Origin: Morella rubra
Taxonomy: Eukaryota > Streptophyta > Magnoliopsida > Fagales > Myricaceae
DNA: 64,000 bases
Direction of reading: 5' to 3'
Assembly: GCA_003952965.2 (NCBI GenBank)
Contig: CM025850.1
Location: 12,920,323 to 12,984,322 of the forward strand
Part shown: piece by piece, positions 11,029-23,104 of the stretch
Layout of the letters: every line of letters starts with the position of its first letter
How positions within the stretch are numbered: the first letter of the stretch is position 1
Notes under the pieces: generated by a model
Told to the model about the DNA's origin: nothing
The model's input: the letters and a program-made list of their open reading frames with translations, nothing else
Databases searched by the model: none
Program-made: the position numbers and the translations under genes

Positions 11029-11244
11029 ATGTTCCCCCAATTCGCGGCCACGGCGGACACTCTGAGCAAGGCATCGACACTGGTGTTCGGGATCGGTACG
11101 GACGCCTACCTGTACGACGATCCAGAGGACGTCAACATAGCTCCTCTCCTTGACAGCAAGTTCGACTCCGAGAAATGCGAGGCTCTTAAGCGATTACTCG
11201 CTCTCATTGCCCAGGGCTTCGATGTCTCCAATTTCTTCCCTCAG
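11029..11244 (+). CDS. AP3BA: AP-3 complex subunit beta, first coding exon only
   Basis: The exon is 72 codons from an ATG to a GT donor at 11245-11246. It reads MFPQFAATADTLSKAST, then DDPEDVNIAPLLDSKFDSE and ALIAQGFDVSNFFPQ, closely matching the N-terminus of plant AP-3 beta adaptin (PAT2 in Arabidopsis). That protein belongs to the AP-3 coat that sorts cargo to the vacuole. The exon is intact, with no stops. The next expected exon (Val-Val-Lys-Asn-Val-Ala..., the adaptin solenoid) is not found before the opposite-strand GDPD gene. So this is either the start of a gene with a very long intron or, more likely, an orphaned 5' duplicate. Confidence 0.85.
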
Positions 11245-13405
11245 GTACCGTCCTTCACCCTCGACTCCTCCTTTAAGTTTACGTTATAATCCTCGGGTTG
11301 GTTTCTCGTAAAGAAAAAGAAATGATATAAGAACAATGCCAATCTTTTTCTTGTATCAGTGGATATGCCGGTTGCTGCCAACCTTGGCGATGCATCAGGT
11401 TTATGCTTACGGTTCAGCAGTGAGATCTTGAGCAGCTCAATTCCCTACTTGATTACCATTACTGTTGAAGGAAAATGTTACGGTCCATTGAATCTGTGCA
11501 TAAAGTGAACTGTGCGGAAACTGTTTTTGGCTTAAATCTGTTGAACAGAGTAGTGAATTTCTTGGCCGAGTCCTCTCCTGCCTTCTCATAATTCGGTGCA
11601 TTGGAAAACTGTTCGAGTTACTAATCATAGAGTTTGGCAGAAAACAGGGGAAAACTCAAAGAAATTGCCTCAATTGTCTTAAGCACGTGGTTCAATTTGT
11701 GATTTTACTCAGTTTTGGAACGTTCTTCACTTTGTAGCTTCTGTATATTAGGCCAAGGTAACTATTATTTGCCCCGTCATAGGAAATGCCCCCATGTTTC
11801 CTTGCACTTGAGGTATATCCTATTTTCATCTTTCCACCGCTCAACCAAACACACGGACTACTGTTCTTGTCGTGAAAGTTGTTTCCACGCCTTAATCTGA
11901 AGGCATGGTGTGTTTATCTCAGCTCTTTTTGCTTTTTGGACTAATTTATCACTCCCCTTCTTGCATGAAGGAGTCTCGTTTCTTTAGTGCATAAGAAAAT
12001 GGTCGTCCATGTTTTACTATACCTGCATCAATCAGCCCATGTTTATTTTGCTTTTTAAGTAGTTGCGTTGTCACGTCCATAAATTAAATGTATATTATTT
12101 GTGATTGTCTGTATTTATATTATAAGTATGCTTTTATCACGTACGTCTATAAAGAAAATTGATGAGAGAGAGAGAGAGAGGGAGATTATGGAAATTTTGC
12201 CTCAAAAAAGGGCAGGTGATCTGTTTTGAGAGCGAGGGGGAGCGGACGATTACGATACTGCTGAGGTTCTCAGTTATTTTTCCCAAGTGTAAACGTTTGT
12301 TTAGGACAATACGTGCCTCCATTATACAATTCTTGATTGCGAAGTTTCATCATCATCATCATGGAGTCTCGTTTCATGCAGGAGAGAGCAAGCTTTGGAA
12401 CCATAGCTGATTCCTTCTCTGGCCAGGGATGCCTGGTTTAACTCCAAAAATGTGCTGATCAGACACTTTATGAGTTTCTCTGAGAGTTCTTTGGGTTTCT
12501 CGACGCCTCTTTCTTTACCAACATGAAGTTGGTTTCTGTTCCAGAACCCAACGAAGACAAGGTTAGGATTTCTGATACAGAACCCAACGAAGGTCTTCTT
12601 TCCTTCCTGATTTTTTCTTTCCTGCATTCATCGTAGTTTTGACTTTTGTGATCTGTTGTGGTTATATACCATCCAGACATATATTCCTAAGCATGGTCCC
12701 GATTCCCCACTCTATACCATCCACACATGCATTCTTAAGCATAGTCGGTTTCTCATTACTTGAGGCTGTGTTTGGAGTTTGTAAAAAATTTTGAAAATCT
12801 TTTTGCGTATTCAACCCAATTAAGCATTCATTTTTAATAAAAATAAATTTGAATGAAAATTAAAATTGAGAGTTGTTTGAAATTTTAATTTTTTTTAGAA
12901 GTTATCAACAAAATTTATAGGCTAGACTAGGAACCACTAAAAAAAATTTTATTATATTCCTCCAATCAAGGAATAAAATTGTATTTAAATTTAAATTTTC
13001 AAAACTATCATATGATAGGAATATAATTCAAAATTTAAATTCAAAATTTATAAACACTCATCAAAATAAGGGGGTGTTTGTTTGCCAAAATTTCAGGGAA
13101 TATTCCCGAAATTTTGAGAATCTTTACTTTATTGAGATTTATTGGGGTTTGTGAAAGGTGAAGTGTGTATGTGTAAAAGTTAAAAATTTTGGAATGTGTT
13201 TGTTTTGTTAGAAATTTTCATGTCCCAAAATATTGGGAAAACAAATGGTACCTAAATATGAAGAATCCCAAATCAACATTATTGCCTAATTCTTAAGTCC
13301 TAAACATGAAAACAAATCTAAAATCCTATTCAAAACAATGTAACATATTCAAATTAAAATAACTTTTATTCTAAAGACACATTGATGCAATAGCATCAAA
13401 CATAT
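11245..13405. other. Non-coding interval after the AP-3 exon
   Basis: I find no adaptin exon. It holds a short GA run (about 12164-12182) and a 22-bp direct repeat at about 12541 and 12578 (cagaacccaacgaag). Two AT-rich short elements with gtgtttgttt-type ends follow (about 12766-13063 and 13071-13252). Confidence 0.5.
13071..13252. mobile_element. AT-rich MITE with GGGTGTTTGTTT-type ends
   Basis: The left end reads gggggtgtttgtttg. The right end, read inward, is a diverged aggtaccatttgttttccc, and both are followed by a tttnggga motif. It is about 180 bp, non-coding, and shares its ends with the elements at 23872-24053 and 28456-28626. Confidence 0.45.
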
Positions 13406-15376
13406 CTAATTGGATTTGGTTTTGGTAGATAGAGGGGAAGTCAGCTCTTGATAATTGTGGAAGCTCCCTGGAAAGTCTGTGAAGACACCATCAACTCCGA
13501 TTGTATTTATCCAGTAGTCATATTCAGCATATGGATCTTGATGGAAATCGAAGTGCAGGTAAGCGTTTTCATTCCTGAAGGTATATGGGTGCACCTGAAG
13601 TAAGACGAAATCAAGATATAGACCATTAGAAACTCTATGGAGGAACCAGTAAAACGAAACAGACCACCAGCATCTCTAATAAACTATTAAACAAACCTGT
13701 AACCCTCGAGCATGTGCTTTGGACACAAGATCAGTAACTATATCCAAATTATTGTTCTTTGGGAACACAATTGTATCCTTCCAGGGTCCAATCCCCACCA
13801 CATAGTTCTTTATGTAATCCAGATAACTGTCCGAAGTGATCTCCCAGTATGTCTGCAAAGCAATTTATTAGATTCGAAAAATAGTTATATTTGCGCAATG
13901 GACCGAACGAAAAGAAACCTGATTGGTATCTTCTGTTAGGATATCCACATCATCAATCAAGAAAACTTTAGGCATGTCGGTGAGGTTTGAGATAAAGACA
14001 AGAGAAGCTGGAGCGAAGGACTGAATAAACACGGGTTGCTTCAGCCATTCCTTTGACAAATATTTACCGCTGTATCCATATTTCTTCAATGTGGCCACAA
14101 ACTTATCCTCAAACTTCTTCCCATCTGCCCATTTGATCTGTTATATATATAAAACTGGCTTAGTAATTTGTAGGATGAAAAGCAAATATACTTACTTTAG
14201 AGCACCAAATTACTTATCTTTGAATATAGATTTGAAATACTTACATGCTGATTGATAAAGGTAGGGTTCTTGATTTCTGGATAGATTCCAACTACTCTTT
14301 TTGCATTCAATGCAATTGAAATGTAGTCTTCAAAGGTGATAATTGTATACTTGCCTGTTAGAACATTGAAATTCATCAGTCTCTTCTCTTTAGAAGATGT
14401 AGCCTAAATGTATTAATTAATTAAGGTTCATTGATTTTTGATTCCATGAACAGATCTATTAAACGGGGAAACATATATACCATCATACTGGTGATCTCTG
14501 AATGGGAACCGCTGCGTCGCCCCAAGAGTTTGGAGCTCTTCCAATGTAAAATCAACTGGAAGTAAAGTAATCAATTACGTCAGATAAGGTACGTACGTAC
14601 CCACATATAAAAGTAGAAGGAAAAAATAGGGATCAGAAGTATTACCAACGAAATAGCCAGTAATGTTGACGCCTTGTATCTCGTAGGTTCTTTTCCTATC
14701 AGCGAACTCTGTATGGTTTGCAATATCAGTTGTATCATCGAGGTTTACGTCATGGTGGCATATCAGAACGCCGTCTTTACTGGCAAGGATATCTGTTTCT
14801 ATGAAATCTGCCCCCTCTTCGATAGCTCTCTGCAAAACAAAAAAGCCCATATATAAAACAGACAACATATATATACCCATCAACTTAAATATCATTATCT
14901 TTAAGCTGCTGTTAAATGGTGCAGATATACGACATATATACCAGATATGCAACAGTAGTTTCTTCAGGATACTCCCCGTTTGCACCTCGATGTGCAACAT
15001 TATATGGACGGGATGTTTGTAGGGGCTGTTTTTCACCCTCCGAAACTGTACTTGGGAGTGGATACATAGGTCTTCCAACACATTGACCCACAATTAGAAG
15101 AAACAGCAGGACAGGGACAAAGCCTGCTCAACAGACAAAGAAAAACATTATATGATATCAAGAGACATTCAATACCGTAAAACAACTCGAAAAGATTACA
15201 AATAAACGAGCCTCATGTTGAAAAAGCAAAAAGCAACAAAAACATACCATATATTTGGTCGGCTGAAGGCCTTAAAAATCACAAAAACAGAATCATAGAG
15301 ATTATATATATGCAACCATGGAGAGAGAGAGAGAGAGAGAGAGAGGTACGGTGAGGTCCTTACCGAATGACGGCAT
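13406..15376 (-). CDS. GDPD: Glycerophosphodiester phosphodiesterase (GDPD5/6-like)
   Basis: Eight exons on the minus strand: 15376-15364, 15123-14942, 14829-14646, 14555-14481, 14354-14245, 14137-13919, 13852-13697 and 13594-13406. All junctions are GT-AG and in frame, giving 375 residues, close to the family length of about 390. Exon 1 is only 13 bases (MPSF plus one base). A hydrophobic signal peptide covers residues 5-21, so the enzyme is expected to be secreted or vacuolar. The GDPD barrel carries the HRGANGEYPEE motif (49-59), the metal ligands in FIETD (75-79) and catalytic HHD (90-92). It should cleave glycerophosphodiesters to glycerol-3-phosphate and an alcohol, as in lipid remodelling under phosphate shortage. 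It looks intact. Confidence 0.93.
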
Positions 15377-15465
15377 TTTGATTCTGATCAGTCACTCGGG
15401 GTTGATGGTTCTGTATTGCAGTCAGGGAAGTTTGTTCTATAGGAAAGATAAATGAATATGAACTT

Positions 15466-15477
15466 CAATATATAGAG
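15466..15477 (-). promoter_or_regulatory. Likely TATA box of the GDPD gene
   Basis: The minus strand reads CTCTATATATTG about 90-100 bases upstream of the GDPD start codon, a good TATA match at a normal distance for a short 5' UTR. Confidence 0.5.
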
Positions 15478-15524
15478 CCCTGGAATTCGAAGTACGATCT
15501 GTTACTTCCTAAATATATTCGAAT

Positions 15525-16270
15525 TCAATTTAAATTTTCATACGAATTCTGGTAATCTAAACCATTCATATCTGAATCGGAATTTTAAACTATCTATACA
15601 GAGTTCGTGTTTGAACTCAAAATATGACGTGCTTTTCTCGAAACAGATATAAATTTATATGATCATGGTTGGATGATAAAAGGTTTTCAAAAGATTGGTG
15701 GAGCTAAATGTTTGGAAAGAGAGAGTTTTTAAAATGTATTGTATGTATCTTACTTTCTAGTATATTCAAATTTAATTTAAATTTTCATCTGAAGTCTAAC
15801 TAATCTAAACCACATTGAGTCTTATTTGAATTGAAATTTCGAATCATCTTCATCCAGAGTTCTTGTTTGAAGTTTGAACTCAAAAAAATAATTTAAATTT
15901 TCATCTGAATTTCTAATAATCTAAGCCACATGGAGTCCTATCTGAATTGGAATTTTGAATCATCTTCATCTAAAGTTCGTGTTTGAAGTTTGAACTCAAA
16001 ATAACTTAAATTTCCATCCGAATATCTGATAATTTAAGCCACATTGAGTCATATCTGAATTAGAATTTCGAACTATCTTCATCCAGATTTCGTGTTTGAA
16101 GTTTGAACTCAAAATAATTTAAATTTTTCTCCGAATTTTTGATAATTTAAGCCACGTTAAGTCCTATTGGAATTTCAAACCATCTTCAAATAGAGTTTGT
16201 GTTTGAACTCTTGACGTGGTTTCTTGAAATAGATATAATTTATGTGATCATATAACTTAATGAAAATTTT
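15525..16270. repeat. Diverged tandem repeat, about 115-bp units, five copies
   Basis: Each unit has the order taaattttcatc-gaat, ctaatctaagccaca, gaattggaattt-gaa and ttcgtgtttgaactcaaaa. Copies begin at about 15530, 15776, 15891, 16005 and 16120. The first and last share a tail (ttcttgaaa-agatataa then atgatcat) that the middle ones lack, so the middle units probably arose by internal expansion. The array sits directly upstream of the GDPD promoter. Confidence 0.75.
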
Positions 16271-16618
16271 TCAAAACAAAAGTGGATAGGATTAAGATTT
16301 TGATGTGATAATTTTTTTAAAAAAAAAAAATTGTTGTTTGAATTTGTGATTCAGTTAAGAATCAATTTTTAATAAATAAATGGTAAATTATGTTATTGAG
16401 AATAATGTATTTACTTACCATTAGTTGTGTTTGAAAATTTACTATACGTTTGAAAAGTATAGCTTAGTTAAGAGAATTAATTGAAGCAACAACCAACTTA
16501 TAATCTCTTCTATAATATTAGCACTAGCTAAATGTTGAACAAATCGTTCTTGAACTTGAAGAACGTAGCAAAATTCTTTTTCAAAAAAACAGGCTACTAT
16601 ATGACCAGGACACCGACG

Positions 16619-17040
16619 TTATGAGAACGGAGTAGATGAAGGGTTTACAACTATATGCCTAAGCGGGTGAGCAACATCACCACCACCAGCATGCTTGACA
16701 AACTCGGCTGGCGACAGAAAGATACCATGGCATACACACATTATCCTCACCTGCTCTCCTTTTCCATACCTGTATAGAATGCCTTCTATTCTTCTCCCAT
16801 TTGGACCATCTCCTTTTGTAGAAACACAAGGCATATCTTCCAATGCATTCATTCCAATCTCCTTCCCTCTATTTTCCACACAATCAGGTTTCTTTGATGG
16901 ATTTTCCATCTCTGCTCTAGAAGTTCCGGATGGATTTTCGTTAATCTTTGTCCCTGAAGAACCTACAACCTCCTGATTGCTTCGCTCCCGTAATGACTGA
17001 CTACGACCAAGGCTTCTTGCTTCACCACAACTGCCTGATC
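16619..17040 (-). CDS. NINJA-family / AFP-like protein, last exon
   Basis: An acceptor (ctttcag, AG at 17042-17041) opens a 422-base exon ending in a stop at 16619. The C-terminal NINJA domain is intact: [38 protein letters not shown] and [13 protein letters not shown]. In this family the domain binds partners such as JAZ proteins or ABI5, and the protein recruits TOPLESS through an N-terminal EAR motif in the nucleus. The EAR and nuclear-localisation exons are not visible between here and the gap at 18025. They may lie in the 1000-base gap, or this may be a 5'-truncated copy. The exon has no disabling change. Confidence 0.85.
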
Positions 17041-18024
17041 CTGAAAGGACAGCAGAAACTATAAGAAAAGAAAACAGGCATTTTTATTTTTTTTTTGTTC
17101 ATTATTTGTACCCAATCCAGGATCTATTTGATAAGAAACTCAAAAATCTAATGTTATATTTGGAAGTACCACTGGAAATTCAAGCAGCGCATCCTGTCCA
17201 CATAACAGTTGGAACATTTCTGTATTGTGTTTACCTGTCATTGTCTTCAAGCATAGTCTAAGACTCTTTTGGTTCAAGTGAAAAATATTTTCAAGGAAAA
17301 TGATTCGTTTTCTGATATTTGGTCTCTCTTCTCGATTCTTTTGCCTTTTTTTTCTTCCTAGGTAAGATCAACCCTAGTATGAATACGACAATACAAACAT
17401 CAAAATACAATTTTTAGAAAAGAGAAGTAACAGCAACCTTCATCGTCGGCTGAGGTTTTGACATTTGGTTATGCCCAAAAAGCCAATACCCCAAAGCCAA
17501 TAACTTGAAAAGGGAACAAATTTGGAGGGGGGCAACAATGGATCTGAACTAAGAGACACTGAACCTGAGATCAGAAAGCCATGGCACCATCGTGGATGGA
17601 CTTGGGTGATGTCTAAAGTTGGAGATGGTGAATCTGGGGTAGGACAGCAGGACTAAAAATGGCCGGATGGGTGGCCTGAACTCGAAGAGTAGACCTTCCA
17701 GGTAAAACAGATCAAACTGATTATTATAAATGGTGGTAGCTGTAGTGTAATGTAAACGACTGAGCGAGGAAGGGAAGAGGATGATAGTAGTGGTGGTGCA
17801 GAAATCTGATGGGCAAAGAGAGATGCAAGTTATAGCAATGTTGGGGAGTAGATGGCAGAAAGATTATGGAAGAGGTGCATTGTGTTAAGAGAGGAGGGGG
17901 AGATATAAAACTAAAAGAGAGCCAGGGGGAAAGGCATGAAAGGGAATAAAGAGAGAGAGGAGAGAAAAAAAGAGACTGGAGAGAAAGAGAGAGTACAAGT
18001 CTTGTGGAAGAACAAAATGAGAGG
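17041..18024. other. Intron or flank upstream of the NINJA exon
   Basis: No exon could be supported on the minus strand. There is a T/C-rich tract at about 17300-17380 and a strongly purine-rich tract at 17930-18024, which runs into the gap and may have caused it. Confidence 0.4.
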
Positions 18025-19024
18025 NNNNNNNNNNNNNNNNNNNNNNNNNNNNNNNNNNNNNNNNNNNNNNNNNNNNNNNNNNNNNNNNNNNNNNNNNNNN
18101 NNNNNNNNNNNNNNNNNNNNNNNNNNNNNNNNNNNNNNNNNNNNNNNNNNNNNNNNNNNNNNNNNNNNNNNNNNNNNNNNNNNNNNNNNNNNNNNNNNNN
18201 NNNNNNNNNNNNNNNNNNNNNNNNNNNNNNNNNNNNNNNNNNNNNNNNNNNNNNNNNNNNNNNNNNNNNNNNNNNNNNNNNNNNNNNNNNNNNNNNNNNN
18301 NNNNNNNNNNNNNNNNNNNNNNNNNNNNNNNNNNNNNNNNNNNNNNNNNNNNNNNNNNNNNNNNNNNNNNNNNNNNNNNNNNNNNNNNNNNNNNNNNNNN
18401 NNNNNNNNNNNNNNNNNNNNNNNNNNNNNNNNNNNNNNNNNNNNNNNNNNNNNNNNNNNNNNNNNNNNNNNNNNNNNNNNNNNNNNNNNNNNNNNNNNNN
18501 NNNNNNNNNNNNNNNNNNNNNNNNNNNNNNNNNNNNNNNNNNNNNNNNNNNNNNNNNNNNNNNNNNNNNNNNNNNNNNNNNNNNNNNNNNNNNNNNNNNN
18601 NNNNNNNNNNNNNNNNNNNNNNNNNNNNNNNNNNNNNNNNNNNNNNNNNNNNNNNNNNNNNNNNNNNNNNNNNNNNNNNNNNNNNNNNNNNNNNNNNNNN
18701 NNNNNNNNNNNNNNNNNNNNNNNNNNNNNNNNNNNNNNNNNNNNNNNNNNNNNNNNNNNNNNNNNNNNNNNNNNNNNNNNNNNNNNNNNNNNNNNNNNNN
18801 NNNNNNNNNNNNNNNNNNNNNNNNNNNNNNNNNNNNNNNNNNNNNNNNNNNNNNNNNNNNNNNNNNNNNNNNNNNNNNNNNNNNNNNNNNNNNNNNNNNN
18901 NNNNNNNNNNNNNNNNNNNNNNNNNNNNNNNNNNNNNNNNNNNNNNNNNNNNNNNNNNNNNNNNNNNNNNNNNNNNNNNNNNNNNNNNNNNNNNNNNNNN
19001 NNNNNNNNNNNNNNNNNNNNNNNN
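18025..19024. other. Assembly gap of 1000 N
   Basis: Exactly 1000 consecutive N, a conventional placeholder length. Its true size is unknown. Open frames that run through it are meaningless. Confidence 1.
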
Positions 19025-20940
19025 TTCCTGATTTGGTAACCCTTGTTGTGTCGATGGGCAAAGATTGTTCAGCATGTCCTTTGCCAAGCAAGGTGCCAAG
19101 TCACTGGCAGATTTTTCAGATGAGTGAAATATTTTGAATGTACACTGCACGGGCCTTGTGAGTGAATATATGTATTTTGTTTTCTACATCGTGATGAAAT
19201 TGAGTTATCTGTCTGATGTACTGCATTGCGTTTTGCACGCTTGGATAGTGATATGCTATATGCTGTGCTGTGCTGTTTTATGGTATTCGAATACAGAAAG
19301 AAATTTGCTTTGGGGAAATTTCATCTTTCTAATTTGATCGAGTCTATTTCTTTTTGTATTGGGCAGCTATGAGAAACAGACAGGAGATTCAAGTCACTCG
19401 ACAAGGGGGCTACCTCAAAGGGATTGGTGGGGGCAAGCAAAGGGAAAGTCTTCACTATCTTCCTCCTGAGATGCGCTTGCCTCAGGACTGGACTTACTGA
19501 ACTTAGCTGCTACTCTCTCTCTCTCTGTAAAGTGGTCTTCCTAGTTCCTGTTTTGGTGATGGAGTGGAGTGCCTTTTTAAAGAGCTCAAGAAGACAAGGG
19601 CAAATAATCTTTTGGGTGTTGTGCAGTAAAACTAAAGAAGTGGAAGTTTAAAACTTCCACTTCTCTTAGGTCTGTTTTTTTTTTTTGTTTTGCCCGATGC
19701 TTAGCTTGTAGAAATAAATAAAAGTTTGGAAGGTGTCTTTTGTAGGAACTTGAACTGCTTCCTCAGCTTGTAGTTTCTTATTAGGTAATAGTATATTAGG
19801 ATGTTGTCATTATTATAATAATTTGATGTTTCTTGGAAGACCCTTATTCTGTTTGTTTGTGGTTTCTCTTTTGTGGCATTTAATGTTGTGAGTGAATGTG
19901 CCAGAATACCTAGAATCGCTTTTTGCCTTTACCGGGGTGGTTTTAGGGGTCGGGTCGTGGGCGAAAGACAAAAGAGGAAAACATTTATGATCCCCGGTCC
20001 TGCATAGGAATTGTACATGACAGTTGAAACTCCTCGTCTGTTTTGTTTGAATGAGCTTTGCTTTTCGCAGAAAGTGTTTAGCATGTGGCTCCCAATATTC
20101 TTTTTCCCTTAACACGTTAACTTACATATCTCCAGTCCTCATTGGTTCTTGATCGAAAGCCCCTTTTCCATCCCCGTTATGGAAACTCAGTCTCTTTGAT
20201 TTGGGTCACTCTGCATTTCTGCGTTACAAAGATGTTCCATGTGAGCTACCCTTCACGTGAAGAATGTTGTCGCTAGATATTTAAGCATTAGCTGGATAGA
20301 AAGGATATGTTTGATACCTGCTCTACATGGGGATGGGTTTATTTGGTAAAATGGGAAGCAAAAGGAAGTCGTTTTGATTGCGTTACAAAGCATGTGAATT
20401 TGATATTTTTCTTGCAAAATATTTGTTTTCGGATATTACTATCCATCGACTGAACTTTACAAATGTTTAGGTTCTGAATAATTGTTAATCGTAAAAAATT
20501 CCTTACACAATTAGGCGACTCTGGAGTAGTGAGCATTTCGGGCCTTCGGCTGGAGATACAAACTATTTGTATGCAAGCTTGACAGATACAAATTATTTGT
20601 ACCTTAGAATGGTGTCCTGAGTCCCTGACCCACCTTTTTATCCGGCAGCTACAGCAGGATAAAGCTAGAAAATTTACTTTTGTGGGGCCAATTGCATAGA
20701 AGCATGTTTTGTGGGCCAAAATTAATAAAAAAACAAAAAAATTGTAAAAAAAAAACCATCAAAATAGGCTCTCTCTCTCTCTCTCTCTTTTTTGCAAGAG
20801 TTTGGGGTGCCTCGGCTTTGTGACATCGTCTATACAGTTCAAGTCCATTGGACAGACCCAAGGCATCTGGGCCATCACATCGTCATTGGATATCTTTCCT
20901 GACGCTAGCAACAGCTCCAGCAAGACCATTGTACTTTCGT
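19025..20940. other. Intergenic, no supported gene
   Basis: There are only short chance frames. It holds a near-perfect hairpin (19634-19662) and a CT run at about 20769-20788. Confidence 0.4.
19634..19662. repeat. Perfect short palindrome
   Basis: agaagtggaagttt and its exact reverse complement are separated by one base. With one mismatch the stem extends further (ctaa / ttag). Confidence 0.85.
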
Positions 20941-20959
20941 CACCCTGATGAAGTTTACA

Positions 20960-21590
20960 GGGTCTAATCTCCAAAATTGTATACACGGCTATGAATTATT
21001 CCTACTTGTCCATCAACGAATCAAATGTTAAAGAACCTTAGACTCTCTTAGCCCACAACCTCCAATCCACTGATTATAGTCACACCCCTCCTCCTTGATT
21101 CCCAGGTACAGGCCACAGTCATTTGCTGCAAACAAAATGGTCTGCAAGTCAGAATTAGACGCGGCGGCCATGACTACGAAGGCCTCTCTTACTCAAGGGG
21201 TCTACCGTTTGTCCTTCTTGATCTCCAATACCTTCGATCGATTAGCGTTCATAGAGAAGATAACAGCGCTTGCGTTGATGCTGGAGCAACCACAGGTGAG
21301 TGAGTCCGGTCCAGCGCTGGACGTTGCACACTTGTCGGGGTAAGTGAGCACTTAATGGGTGGAGGTGGCTTTGGCATCGTGTTGAGAAAATATGGCATTG
21401 CTGCTGATAATATTATCAGATGCTTACATAGTCGATGTTACGGAAGAATCCTCGACAGAGAATCCATGGGAGAATATCTCTTCTGAGCCGTTAGAGGTGG
21501 CGTAGCAGCAAGTTTCAGTGTAGTTCGTTCATGAAAAATCTAGCCATGTTCTACCCACTGTAACTGTATCAGCATTCACTGGTTTTACAT
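20960..21590 (+). pseudogene. BBE-like FAD-linked oxidase pseudogene, middle part
   Basis: Homologous to the intact gene at 24784-26421, covering roughly its residues 50-265. Recognisable are the GGHDYEGLSY block (canonical FAD-His site, without the insertion found in the intact gene), GGGFGIVLRKYGIAADNII and the SMGE-LF block. It is broken by several frameshifts and in-frame stops, for example around 21340-21350 and 21485. The start and the 3' half are absent. At its 3' end it passes directly into sequence homologous to the 5' flank of the intact gene, so DNA between two tandem copies has been lost. Confidence 0.85.
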
Positions 21591-21594
21591 TTCT

Positions 21595-22460
21595 TAGTTC
21601 CAAAGAATTCGATCAATTTGGCTGGAGTTTTTGTCTGTTTTCCATCGGTCAATCGATTTGGCTGGAAGTTTTATGTTTCACGTGTATCTGAAAGTTTTCC
21701 TGCGGCAAATTAGTACATACTGAATCAACAATATTTGATATTTTTTGTGATTGACTCTTCAATCTTCAAATATGGTCGAATCTTACACTTTGAGTCTTTT
21801 AATTTCACAATTTAGTAATCCAAATATTTTGTCTCCTTCCTCTCTGGGCCTCTTAGTTGTCACAAGTTTTTCTCAACGTACTGATGGCCAACCTATGACC
21901 AACTATCGTATAGTTAGCCTTTTAAATAAAACCCTAACTGTGATAAAGTGTAAGATCGTTAGGAATTTCATATCCTGACTGTAGGATCACATGAAAAACT
22001 ATTTTCATTATTTTTCTTATATTCTTTTATTCTGAATTTTGAACTTTTACTAATTACAATCATATATATATCAACATATCACAATTCACCCCTGTATGTG
22101 ATCGATTTGTGAAATCTCTTTTATTAACAATTGTTTGTTTATCTATCTTTTCACCATGCTATGTATATTCTACATGAACTAATAGGACTTAAATCATATC
22201 ACGAATTAAGTCCGCAACTTATATAATTCTTAATTCATCACGTGTATCATGCATCAAACTTTTGATGATGTGGGGAAGACGAGGATAGTATCACTCATGA
22301 GTAGAAACTAAACAAATTTTCCGATCATTTTCTAACCGAGTACTTGACTATATGTTGACTGGTCTCGGCATATAATAAAACCACTGGCTAATAAATATGA
22401 ATTAATGGAAGAACTACACATGACCACAAATCCCTTGTCTATTACTAAAATGCCCTCAGC
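21595..22460 (+). pseudogene. 5' flank and start remnant of another BBE-like copy
   Basis: 21600-21670 (caatttggctggag, tttccatcggtcaatcga) matches 24605-24665 upstream of the intact BBE-like gene. 22300-22440 (ttccgatcattttcta, gaattaatggaagaactac) matches 24690-24830, which includes the intact start codon. About 600 bases without a counterpart separate the two matching pieces. The reading frame is lost after the start and a foldback element follows. I read this as a decayed promoter and 5' end of a tandem copy. Confidence 0.65.
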
Positions 22461-22491
22461 CTATGTTAGATTTACAAAAAAAAAAAAAGAA

Positions 22492-23104
22492 GGGAAAATT
22501 GCACCGACCTCACTGAGTTTTAGCCCTATATTAAAAGTCTCACTAGGTTTTTTAAAAAATCTCAAAGCCCACTGAATTTTTTTATTTTTGTATGAAAACT
22601 AACTTAAGTCAATGCTGTTACTAGAGATAATGGAGCGTAGTCCACTTAAGCTAAATGTCAGAGCTAAAACCAATCGTTGTCTGCCATGTGTTTAAAATTT
22701 ATTGTCTGCTCCATTCGTCTCTCGTCTGCCACAACTAAATGTTAGGGCTAAAACTAATCCCTGGCTGCCACGTGTTTAAATTCCTTGTCTGCTCCATTGG
22801 GTCTCCCGTCTATCATGACGCATGCCACGTCGGAGTTAGTTTTTGTATCACATGACATACGACGTTGTAGACGAGAGACTGAATAGAGCAGACAAGGAAT
22901 TTTAAACACGTGGCAGCTAACGATTGGTTTTAATCCTGACATTTAACTTAAGTGGACTAGGCTTCGTTATCTCTAGTAACGGAGTTGGCTTGAGTTAGTT
23001 TTCATACCAAAATGAGAAATCCAGTGGGCTTTGAGATTTTTTTAAAAACCCAGTAAGATTTTTGATATTAGGCTAAAACCTGGTGAACTACATTTAATTT
23101 TCCC
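22492..23104. mobile_element. Foldback MITE, Mutator-like
   Basis: It is 613 bp with two arms of about 240 bp (22492-22735 and 22860-23104) in opposite orientation. The ends read GGGAAAATT on both strands. Matching inner blocks include aacttaagt, ctagagataa-gga, gtctgctccatt and acacgtggca. A-rich flanks of at least 9 bases on each side fit a 9-bp duplication but are too simple to prove it. It is non-coding. Confidence 0.8.

Noticed and set aside
17724-19150. Long open frames of 360-455 codons across the N run
   Set aside because: They are open only because N was not read as a stop; the flanking residues have no homology.
21600-21670. Two similar caatttggctggag lines as a local tandem repeat
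   Set aside because: The same pair occurs upstream of the intact BBE-like gene, so it is duplicated flank rather than an independent repeat.
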